From Silene conica (taxonomy: Eukaryota > Streptophyta > Magnoliopsida > Caryophyllales > Caryophyllaceae): DNA of 64,000 nt. Positions 23,301 through 32,158 of this stretch are shown piece by piece (within the stretch, counting starts at the first letter, position 1; each line of letters starts with the position of its first letter). The notes below the pieces were generated by a model, which saw only the letters and a list, made by a program, of their open reading frames with translations, did not search any database and was not told the DNA's origin. The stretch spans positions 43,869,910 through 43,933,909 of the forward strand of contig CM055320.2 in assembly GCA_029255685.2 (NCBI GenBank). The letters run 5' to 3'. A program made the position numbers and the translations under genes.

Positions 23301-24461
23301 AACATCTGAATTTTTCTTTTTTTCAGAATCTGATCTCACGTCAGGAACCGCGGTCGATCGACCTACAGTAGCGGTCGGTCGACCTCCTGTTCTTTTGACG
23401 GGATCAGATTCTTTGTTCGGAATCTTGGCTGGATCATCCTCTTGAGTTGATTCTTCACAAACACGGCCACTCCTTATATTTATGGCGTTTAGCGTCTCCA
23501 TGGGTCCCTCACAACTAGCTGGAGAGCTAGTCATTTGGCTGGCTATGTTTTTCAAGTGATCTTCAAAAACCTTTGAGGAGGTAAAGTGAGCCTTACTCAT
23601 CTCCATAACTGCCTTTGTTAAAACATCAACAAGGGTTCTTAAGTTCTCAATCTCACCCGTGTTGTCAACCGTAGTAACTAGGTTCACACTTTCAAGCTTT
23701 AGCTGGGTTGCCTCAAGCTTTTCAAAACGGGCTTCAACTGTTGTCTCAAGAGCCATTACTCTATTCATCTCCACATTCAGCCTTCTTGAATTCCCACGTG
23801 AACCCTTAAAAGTAGCCCTATGCACCGCCATGTCTTCAATGGTTTTCCAATCCTTCATATGGTCGGTGTTATTCTGGAATCTTCCATTGGCGGCCACATC
23901 AAGAATCATCTTATAGTCATCGTAAAGAGCGTTGTAAAATAGGTTACACAGGTCCCATTGTTGAAGGTTATGGTGAGGGATAGAACGGACCAATTTCTTG
24001 AATCGATCCCATGCTTCACAAAATCCTTCATCAGGTCCCTGTTGAAAGTTACGGATTTGGTTTCTCAAGTCCTCGGCTTTTGCAAGAGGGAAGTATTTCT
24101 TGTAAAAGGCCAATGCCAAGGAAGTCCAATCCGTAATCTCCTCACTTGTCCTGTCAAGGTACCGGTACCAATCTTGCGCGTCATCTTTTAAGGAGAACAA
24201 GAACATAGTTGCCAGCACCTCGTCTCTAGTTACCCCTTCAGGTAGGGGTATGGAGCAACAATAATCCGTGAAGGTTGTAACATGCTTTATTGGATCTTCG
24301 TCGGGTAGACCAGAAAATTGACTCTGTTGCACCAAAGAGACATGAGTTGGGCGGAGTTCAAAGGAGCCAGTGGTGGGGGTAGGCAAGGCGAATCCCTTCG
24401 GTACATCTTTAGCCTTCGGCTGTAGGTAGCTATAAATAGAATCCATAAAGAGAGTACTCAA
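20316..24461 (-). CDS. Element A gag-protease-RT-RNase H polyprotein (1,381 aa)
   Basis: One long minus-strand frame. The gag domain is at about residues 60-210 (WYRYLDRTSEEITDWTSLA, IPHHNLQQWDLCNLFYNALY). No CCHC zinc knuckle is seen. A linker at about 350-405 carries the GRPTATVGRSTAV repeats made by the palindromic boxes. The protease DLGAS is at about 542. The reverse transcriptase is at about 850-1,050, with the active-site motif VCMDDFSVYG near 997. RNase H starts about 1,140 (CDASDYAVGAVLG), and the start of the integrase zinc region is at the end. The frame is open throughout, which fits the young LTRs. Transposition needs reverse transcription primed by tRNA-Asp. Confidence 0.93.
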   Translation of the reverse strand: MSTLFMDSIYSYLQPKAKDVPKGFALPTPTTGSFELRPTHVSLVQQSQFSGLPDEDPIKHVTTFTDYCCSIPLPEGVTRDEVLATMFLFSLKDDAQDWYRYLDRTSEEITDWTSLALAFYKKYFPLAKAEDLRNQIRNFQQGPDEGFCEAWDRFKKLVRSIPHHNLQQWDLCNLFYNALYDDYKMILDVAANGRFQNNTDHMKDWKTIEDMAVHRATFKGSRGNSRRLNVEMNRVMALETTVEARFEKLEATQLKLESVNLVTTVDNTGEIENLRTLVDVLTKAVMEMSKAHFTSSKVFEDHLKNIASQMTSSPASCEGPMETLNAINIRSGRVCEESTQEDDPAKIPNKESDPVKRTGGRPTATVGRSTAVPDVRSDSEKKKNSDVADSGRPTTATGRPTDVPEQSAVLTPESLDPSFIQGLTEILQLKKPKVADPMAKVTVPYPERLKNSKEDRKFGKFLEMVKNLEVTIPFTDLITQVPSYAKFMKDILSRKRKFQDDGAVAFVEECYVLSQDNIAPKLKDPGSFSIPCTIGNHVIGKALCDLGASVSVIPYSVCERLGLGRLKVTNITLQMADRSTQRPLGVLEDVPVRVGKFFIPVDFVVLDIAEDSQIPIILGRPFLHTAGAVIDVKRGTITLEIGDDTIEFSLAHKATNPTDDTCCSIDIIDRNVILNWRESLTKDPLDDLTILDKCAGNPAEDAEELDLIEEEEEEYKLTEEENEKLISLANASLVNMCYSIDTNSVQAVEVKAPERKPLPPNLKYVFLDDTEQYPTIVSSKLSPDQLSALMTVLKKNRKALGYSLDDIKGISPDVCMHRIDLEEGHKPYRQGQRKLNPKMQDVVMAEVMKLLDAGIIYPVGNSKWVSPVQVVPKKGGTTVVKNDKNELIPTRVVTGWRMCIDYRQLNAATKKDHFPLPFVDQMTESLASNKFFCFLDGYSGFFQIPIHPDDQSKTTFTCPQGVFAYRRMPFGLCNAPATFQRCMMGIFSDFIENIMEVCMDDFSVYGNAFDQCLANLDKVLQRCIDVNLVLNWEKCHFMVTEGVVLGHLISDKGIHVDKAKVQVIEQLPPPVNVKGVRSFLGHGGFYRRFIKEFSKIAKPLTQLLLKDVIFDFSDECLSAFNRLKEALISAPIIQPPDWDLPFEIMCDASDYAVGAVLGQRKNKALNAIYYASRTLDETQVNYFTTEKEMLAVIFALEKFRSYLVGNKVIVYTDHASLKGLFQKKDSKPRLLRWILLLQEFDIEIRDKKGAENVVADHLSRLQLTDGEDSLPIDDSFPDESLFIINSSGSYPPPWYADYANFAVTGKIPPELSWQQKKRFMFDAKQYFWDDPYVFKECGDGLIRRCVPQWEVKDILEACHSSAYGGHHGPSRTVAKVLQSGF
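22500..23400 (-). other. Protease and repeat-bearing linker of element A
   Basis: This part of the polyprotein holds the aspartic protease (DLGAS at about 22,835) preceded by the linker with two box doublets at 23,259/23,280 and 23,352/23,373. The boxes keep 21-bp phasing, which also keeps the reading frame and yields paired Gly-Arg-Pro/Ser-Thr peptides. Confidence 0.8.
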
Positions 24462-24609
24462 GCCTTCCTCTCCAAAACCTGTCTTCTAAACAAAACTAGA
24501 AGAAAAAGGTAAGAACGGTCTTAAGGAACCTAAGTTCCTTAAGACAAGAAAATAAACTAGAAATTAACAAACAAAATTATACCGTCTCCCCGACAACGGC
24601 GCCAAAATT
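24462..24609 (-). promoter_or_regulatory. Element A leader and tRNA-Asp primer-binding site
   Basis: On the minus strand TGGCGCCGTTGTCGGGGA (24,587-24,604) lies 5 bp inside the 5' LTR and differs at one position from the complement of the plant tRNA-Asp 3' end. The gag start codon is about 125 bp downstream. Confidence 0.88.
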
Positions 24610-25882
24610 TGACACCCGTCGTTGAGGGGTGCCAAAGATAAGATTTATAAAACCTCAGCTTAAACTTAGATAGGATAAGTCAAGGGTCGAACCACAAGGA
24701 GACAAGGTTAATTATGTTTGTGAATTTAAAGTCTATTGCAAGTAACCAAAAAGGGGGTTTTGATTTGAGATTTAAACTAACAACTAAGGTAGCAAACTAA
24801 CAAGAAAATTAAAATAAGATAAAAAGGAGATTAGGAACTTTGGTTCCCCATGGTCAAAACAAGTCAATGAAAGGTAAAATAATCAAATAACACAATCCCA
24901 AGGAACAAAGAATAAACCTTTAGGTCAATATTCTACCCAATCCTTACGGTCTTAGGGTTCCTACAAAAGCACTAAACTTTCGTTCAAGGGCAATCCCAAA
25001 GTTGTTGTTAAACTAATCCTAATAATCTTTCAATCTTAAGGATTAGTTCACCAACAACAATGGGGGATTGGTAATTTAATCATCAAACTTATCAAAGTCA
25101 AGTCTTTATCATGGTTCCCCTAATTCCCAATCACAAGAATTAGCTATGCATACTTTTAATTACGGAACTAACAATTACTAAGAAAATTAAAGAGATGAAC
25201 ATAATTAAAGATGACAATAAAAGGGTAAACATGAAAATAAGAAATAACAACAAGATGAATAACAAGATTGAATAAAAAGGAAAGATTAATTGTGACAAAC
25301 TTACAACTTAATTGGAAAATCTAAGAACAAAGATGAAAGCTTGATAAAATAAAGAGGTTCTTTCTAATGGAATTACTTGCTTCACCTAATTGGAGAGTCT
25401 AGGTCTCCTTAAATAAGAATTATTACAAGATTAGGAAAGTAAAGAAAACACAAAACAGAAATCCGGAACAGCTTCTGGTCGGTCGACCACACATACGGGT
25501 CGGTCGACCGATTCTGGTACTGTCGGTTTATTTTTCGCAAGAATGGGCTTTTGTGAACTGGGCTTCGGTCGGTCGACCGCTGTTGCTGGTCGGTCGACCG
25601 CTGTTGCTGGTCGGTCGACCGCTTCTCGTTCTTTCCGGCTTAAATCTGGCCCATTAACAATACTTGAATGCACCATCCGGATCCTTGCTCCATATTAGTA
25701 CTCAAAACAGCTTCCTAAAGGTAATTAAGGCTTGGTTTCGCTCACTTCCGCGTATTCCTACATATAAAACATAGAAATGCCAAAGTAAACCGTTTCGGGA
25801 GAAAAAGCAACTAAAAGTCACGAAAGTGTAAGAAAATACGTGCCAAAAGAGTAAATAGAATGCATAAAATGGGCACGTATCA
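24610..25882 (-). repeat. Element A 5' LTR (1,273 bp)
   Basis: Nearly identical to 13,686-14,937, but exactly 21 bp longer. The boxes are at 25,477, 25,498, 25,567, 25,588 and 25,609, so the second cluster has three boxes here and two in the other LTR. The TATA-like TATTTAAGG is at 25,407-25,415 on the minus strand. Confidence 0.93.
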
Positions 25883-25887
25883 AATGT

Positions 25888-27395
25888 TTTAGGGTAACAA
25901 AATTGGGGGTTTGTTTGTTTGGTTGTCACTAGGTCTAACAAAATAAAGACAAGAATAAAACGAAACAAAGATAAAGATAAAACTTATTATAAAAGAATGT
26001 TAGGATGTTCGGATCATAAAAGCTACGATGGTATAAATTTTAAGTCAACATGTATTGAAGTCGCGGATGGGGTGTAACAAATCCTCTCGGTCTATGTTAC
26101 CTAATAGCTCCTTTCGGCCTATGCTATTAGTTCCTAGGTCTCACAAATATTGGGTGTCAACAATAAGGGTGATTCCTAAATTCTAGGTCACATACCTTTC
26201 AGTCTTAGTAACCTAGCCGTTTTAAAGCGTTAACCAATGCCCTTCCCGTATCTTTCAATCTTGGGTAAGTCATTACTAGCATCCTATAAGTCTCCTTTCA
26301 GTCTCATTATAGGGTATTATAATTAACGAAACAAAACAGTCTGAAAACATGCGCGAGGTCAGTCGACCGACCAGCTAACCCAGTCGGTCGACCAACTACC
26401 TCAATCGACCGACCAGTTAAGCCAGTCGGCCGACCAAGGTCTGCTACAGGTCGATTCTGATCTTATACCATCTACGCAATTTTAATCACCTACATCCTAA
26501 CATGCGAAATTAGCTACTCATAATAACGATAACAACGATAATAAAGATTAAGAAAACAGAATTCATAGTGAAATATAACATAAACATGCGAATAACAATA
26601 AGGTTTTGGGATTCTACACTAAACCGGATGCTAGCAATTCTAATGAAATAACAATATTGAAACTGAAATCAAAAGATAATTACCGCGAAAGAGGAATTAG
26701 GGCAGAAAAGAGAACTGTATTGAATCCGTGGAACGATTGTTGAATAACGAAATAAGAACTATGCTAGAAAACTTAAAAGAAAATAGTAACTTTATTGAGA
26801 TTACATAATTTAAACTAAGGAATTAACTACCAAGACTTGATTATGAATAAAATCTGATAAAGAAAAGATGATTAGCCCTAATCCCAAAGTCTAATCCCGA
26901 AGTCTTGCTTAAGTAGGCGAAAAACAAAAGCTTCTTTCATAACCTAATCACGCGTGGGCTTTGCGGAAATCTTTCTGAAATTGCGCGTCGGTCGACCGAC
27001 TAGGTGATGCGGTCGTTCGATCGATTATCGGGCCCAATAGACTTCTGTTCTTCGTAAGTTGAATTATAGGTTTGAGATAATAGGTGCTTTGGTTGCCGAC
27101 CAGGGTAGTCGGTCGGTCGACCAGTTTTCCTGTGTGTCAGCCTTGAATTCGTCTTAAGTTGATCCTTTGGTCCTTGGTTTGCGCTTTTGGTTGTTTCCTC
27201 CTCGTTCCTTGGTTATGCAAAAATCTCGAGGGTAATAATTTGGCCTGAAATCGCCTCTTTTCCGCATAATTCCGCAAAAGAGCATAAAAATACGAAAGTA
27301 GACAATTGTTGGGAAATAAAGGCTAAAATATCGTAAATGAGCTCTAAAATGCGTGTAAAAATAGATGTAAAACATCATAAAATAGACACACATCA
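25888..27395 (-). repeat. Element B 3' LTR, main part
   Basis: Continues from 13,685 after removing element A and its target duplication. Together they are about 1.63 kb, against 1,602 bp for the other LTR. Boxes of AGTCGACCGACC type occur at 26,361, 26,382, 26,403 and 26,424 (four units, all 21 bp apart), with further doublets at 26,990/27,011 and near 27,090-27,122. Confidence 0.9.
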
Positions 27396-29667
27396 AATTC
27401 CTCAAACCAAACCTTGCTTGCCCTCAAGCAAGACTTAGACTCGATCTTAAACTATTGGAACGATTTCAATCTCAGAGCGAAATTTACATGTTTAGCCTAA
27501 ACCAATGCCAAGTCAATAATGAGAAAGTATTTAAATCATGCAAACGAATTATGGAGTTGTCAAACTTGCAAATCTATCGACTATAGAGACTTTATACCAT
27601 GGACTCTTGCGGGTCAATCGAATCGCTCATTAAGCAAAGGGTGAGTGTATGTAAAAGATAGAAAGAAGTATATTGTAAAGACACTCACCTAACTCCGACC
27701 CGTGAAAACATGTCTGCAATCTAACATGAAAAAGAATTCTACAACCATTCATAAACAAACTCATTGAGTGACCTTGACCATGCATTGAGGTAATGACGGA
27801 TATGTGAGGTGAAAGGTAGAAGAGGTTAAGATGTTTTTGGACAAGTGGGGTTAGTAGCCAAGCTAGTAAAACCGGTTTCCAACAACATATTTCACGACTT
27901 CCAACATTACGAAAGTGCTATTTTTTTGTAGCACAAATCTCACATTATATTAAAGGAAGGACTCCCAAATAATTGGATTGAGGTACGGGAGTAATAAGAT
28001 GTAAAAGAAAGGGATTTTCCTGAATGAATGGAATTCCTGTTTCTGTCAGTTGGTCGACCGACCAAGTGGTGCGGCCGGTCGACTGACTTGCAGGTATTAT
28101 TTGATTTTTCGTTTTTTCTTTCTTCCTTTTATTCTCTTTTCTTTTTCCTTTTTCTTTCTTTCTTTTCTCTTTTTTGCTCAAGGTGACAAACTAACCAAAA
28201 TGCCTCAAACAATTTCCATTGACCACAATTACTAGCTTGGTAGGGTAGGCTAAGTATAGGATGTAGTTTTGGGGGATAAAAAGGCAGATTTGGTTATGTA
28301 GGGCTTGTGGTTAAAACGAGAAAATGGGCCACAAATGCACGTATCAAGATTCACAAAACAAGGTAGTAAACAGGTATATATCAATTCATGTTCATGTTTA
28401 TGCATATTGATGTAACATGTTCCAAAGGGAGTACTACTCACATCCTAAACAACTGGTCTTAAGGATGAAACCAGGAATAAAGCTCTAAAACTCAGAATGT
28501 ATAGTAGTTTACCAAGGTACAAGTCAAGTCTTAAGAAACACAAATTGTTTGACAAAAACTCGTAGATATGCATGTGATTCTAATACTAAAACATGTTAAC
28601 AAGGCAAGGCAAAGGCATATATATGTGAGAATTGCAAAATCATCATTGAAATACTCTCGTTCCGACTCGACCTATTTGCTAAAGTAAACGTGCGTTTTTT
28701 TGAAATTTTTGAATTTCTTTTGTATATGCAAGGAAATTAAAGAAAGAACAAATGCAAGACAAAAATGCAATAAACGTGTGACAAAAAAATGCAATGGAAC
28801 AATGCATGTGACACAAAACCATTCCCCAAACCAAACCGCACAATGTCCCCTCTTGTGCACTAGCATGAGCAAAAGTTTGTCAAAATAAAGGAAAAAGCGA
28901 AACGGAAAACCAAGCAAAACATGGAAACAACTCACCGGATTTTTAAGCGCCATTGAAACCTCCCCAAACCAGCGTGACCTGGGAGGTTTCGGTGGCCAGC
29001 AGTGCCACTCTTAGGACCTGAAAAAGATAAACGAAGCGGAACCTTTTTCGGGGGTTATCGATGTTTTGGGTGCTAAATGATGTATTAAAGGTTGAAAATG
29101 AGAAGAGAAGCAAAACATAAGGGACAGAATAGGGAAAAGAAGTCCCCCATCGGGTTTGCACGCTTCCCAAAGCAATCATGAACAAGCTGCAACAGGTATA
29201 GTGGTCGATCGACCACTCTGTCTGGTCAACCGACCGGATAGCAGGTTACAGTGTGTTCTGGTGTGCAGGGACCTGGTCGACCGACTGTGGTAGTGGTCGG
29301 TCGACCACGCTTCCTTTGCAGTAGCCTTCTTCTTCTCGAAGTTTAACTTGTATTAACCAAGTTAACCTTTCTCAAGCCTGTAAAACATAACAAAGGCGCC
29401 CAAAACATGCGCAAAAATCCAGAATCCAAGTCTAAATGTCTCAACTACGCAACAAAAGCAAAAATTGTTCTAAAAACTAACGCAAACAAAGCTAAAAGTT
29501 TTAACAAAAACTGAAAATTGTCTTAAAACTCAAAAACTTGAAGAACTCATCTGCAGAAGATGCGGAAAATCTCGGACCACGGCTTTTGGCTATATGCCGT
29601 AGTCTCCACCGTGTTTGTTTTGATTGCCAAACACGTCTCTACTCCGTCACAAAGCATATGTGACGGA
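27396..29667 (-). other. Element B 3' untranslated region
   Basis: 2.3 kb between the protease region and the 3' LTR with no gene I can support. Reverse transcriptase, RNase H, integrase and the ATHILA-type ORF are all absent, although flanking blocks resemble element A. It starts with the polypurine tract (AATTCCTCAAACC on the + strand). Doublets are at 28,052/28,073, 29,203/29,224 and 29,275/29,295; the last is 20 bp, the only exception found. Confidence 0.8.
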
Positions 29668-32153
29668 TCACTCTCTTTCTCCTCTTCTTTCCTCCTCTTT
29701 GTCCTCTTCATCGACCACATCCGGATCATCATCCTCATGATAGCTTAATATCCCGAGTCCTCCCCTTTGCACTATGACTTCCTTAACCAATGGCTTCCCC
29801 AAAACGCTTCCTGCGCAAGATGAAACTAGAATACCCTCCATATTGCTCCCAATCTGGGGCGGAGGTGTAAAAACAGGAATTGGTATAGGCTTCAATGTAG
29901 GAGAAGTGGTGATGACCTCATACTTCTTTTCAGAAGTGATAGCATTACATGTAATAGGGGTCATGGCATCCTTCTTCTTATAAGACAGCCCAAAGATGAT
30001 AGAATGTTTCCCAACCTTGAAGGTCAAGGTCCCACTCCCTACGTCAATGATAGCCCCCACAGTATGTAAGAAAGGTCTTCCTAGGTTGATTGGTATATGG
30101 GAATCCTCAGGGATGTCCAATACTACAAAGTCGACTAGGAAGAAAAATCTATCGATGCGCACAGGGATGTTTTCCAACACCCCTATGGGTTCCATCGACG
30201 TACGGTCAGCCATTTGTACTGTCATACTCAACATGGCAAAGGTAGTCATTCCTAATTTCAGAGCCACACTTAAGGGCATAACACTAGTGCTAGCCCCCAA
30301 GTCACATAAGGCCTTCTTGACTAGGAAGGTCCCTATATTTCAAGGTACATAAAAACTAACCCGGGTCCTCTAATTTGTGGGGTGCAATGACATGGGACAA
30401 GAAACTAGAGGACTCCTCAGTAAGTGCTACCGACTCTACCTTATCTAGAGACCGCTTTCTAGTCAAAAGCTGTCTCATAAACTTTAAGTATGAGGGAACT
30501 TGTTGGACTAATTCTAAAAATGGTACTTCAACGTTAAGAGAACGAATAACATCTTTGAATTTGTCGAAGGATACCTATTCCTTCGTCGGTAGTAGTCGCT
30601 TCGGGTAGGGAGGAGTAGAGCTCTCAGCATTTCCAGCTCTCCTTAAGAATTTTGGGGTCTTGTCACCCCGACACAGGAATTCCCTTAGGTTCTCAGGCAT
30701 CTCGGGCCTAAAGGAATCCGCTTGTTCAGCAGTCTCGGTCGGTCGACCATCTTCCTCGGTCGGGCGACCGTCTCCCAGCTTTTCAGAATTTCCAGAAGCT
30801 ACTGGAATTGCATCTACGGTCGACCGACTGGGGTCAGTGGTCGGTCGACCGTCTGTACTGCTACTTGCAGTCTGTTTTTTCTCTTTTCCTTTCCCACCAG
30901 CCTTTTCACCTCCTACTTTCGCCCCACTTCGTAGGGATATGATGTTCAAAGTCTCCTTTTTCTGGTCCATCTTGGTCGGAAGTTGACCCAGGACCCGTGT
31001 ATCATTTTTGCTCGCAATTAGAGCAATCTGGGACTCTAGCATCTTCATTCCCGCTTCTCTTGCTTACGACTCCTTCTGAACCAACCTGATAAGATTTTGA
31101 ATTAGAGCATCTGTATTCGGTGGTGGGTTTGAAGGTGGTTGTGGGATAAAAGGTGGTTTTTGAAAATTTTGTTTGTGCGGAGGGATGTAAGCTTGGTTTT
31201 GTTGTTGATGTTGTGGGTTAAGGATATTCTGGCTTGTCCAACTCATATTCGGGTGGATGTTGTCCTTGTTTGGGTCGTAGAAGTTGTTACCACGGTAGTG
31301 TTGGAAAGTTGCGCACGTTTCATTACATGATGTGCAAAATTTTGAAACGTGGCCCTCTCCTCCGCATCGCTCATAAATAAACGGCCCGTCAGAAACGACA
31401 TTTACTTGATACATGCCACCTTTACTCCCACTACCAACCTCGAACTTACCACCACCAAGCTTATCTAACTTGGCCATTAGAGCCTCAATAGCCGCAACAT
31501 TCGACTCAGCCTTCATTTGATTTCCACGGGAGGTCCCGTGTTCAGCTCTATGCACTGCGACATCCTCAATGATCTTGAGACCCTTGGTCTCCCTCGAATT
31601 CTCCTGGAATCTCCCATTAGCAGCATCATCAAGGTAGGCTCGGTTATCATCATATAGCCCATTATAGAACTGGTTGCATAGAAACCACTGTTCGAATCCA
31701 TGATGGGGGATGGATCCAACGAGTCTCTTGAACCTAGTCCAAGCCTCACTGAAATCTCCAGAAGCACCTTGCTTGAAGCTAGTAATCTGGGCCCTCAAAC
31801 CGTTAGTCTTAGCCGCGGAATAGTATTTCTGATAGAAGGCCAAGGCTAATGTATTCCCGTCTGTAACTCCCGCAGCAGTGCGGTCAAGGTCTCTGTACCA
31901 CTCCCTAGCCGAGTCTCGGAGGGAAAAGATGAACATTGTCTGTGTAATCCGATCTTGGGTCACTCCATCTGGGGGCGCGATAGAGCAAATATAGTCAGTA
32001 AATATTTCTATATGCTTTGCCGCGTCCTAATTAGCGGCACCTCCAAACTGATTTTTCTCCACCATGGAGATGTAAGACGGTTTGGCTTCAAATGGTTTCC
32101 CCGTGCCAGCAGGTAGAGTGAACCCTTTATAGAGGTCTTTCACCTGCGCCATG
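29668..32153 (-). pseudogene. Element B gag and protease
   Basis: Minus-strand frames show a gag domain (FIFSLRDSAREWYRDLDRTA, GSIPHHGFEQWFLCNQFYNG), a zinc-knuckle-like RCGGEGHVSKFC, a linker with GRPTTDPSRSTV-type repeats from box doublets at 30,737/30,758 and 30,818/30,839, and an Athila-type protease (GASTSVMPLSVALKLGM, ILGRPFLHT-like block). The region is broken in a few places. The start of gag is split off to 49,766-50,060 by element C. Confidence 0.85.
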
Positions 32154-32158
32154 AAGTG

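Larger units (their letters stand above)
13686..25882 (-). mobile_element. Element A, Athila-clade Ty3/gypsy retrotransposon (12.2 kb)
   Basis: This is the only pol-bearing element in the window. LTRs are at 13,686-14,937 and 24,610-25,882, the target duplication AATGT at 13,681-13,685 and 25,883-25,887, the tRNA-Asp primer site at 24,587-24,604, and the polypurine tract at 14,938-14,957. The order on the minus strand is gag, protease, RT, RNase H, integrase, then a separate ATHILA-type ORF, as known for the Athila clade. By eye the LTRs differ by only about two substitutions plus one 21-bp repeat unit, so the insertion is recent. It looks nearly whole: the pol region has about two breaks and the downstream ORF is in about three pieces. 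Confidence 0.93.

Noticed and set aside
28672-28953. 93-codon minus-strand hydrophobic frame in the element B 3' region as an env-like gene
   Set aside because: Isolated, without signal-peptide/ectodomain order and overlapped by frames on the other strand; not supportable.
14553-30860. Box-spacer-box pattern resembling a CRISPR array
   Set aside because: Boxes are palindromic 12-mers with only 9-bp spacers, scattered in doublets through plant retrotransposons; no cas genes and a eukaryotic genome.
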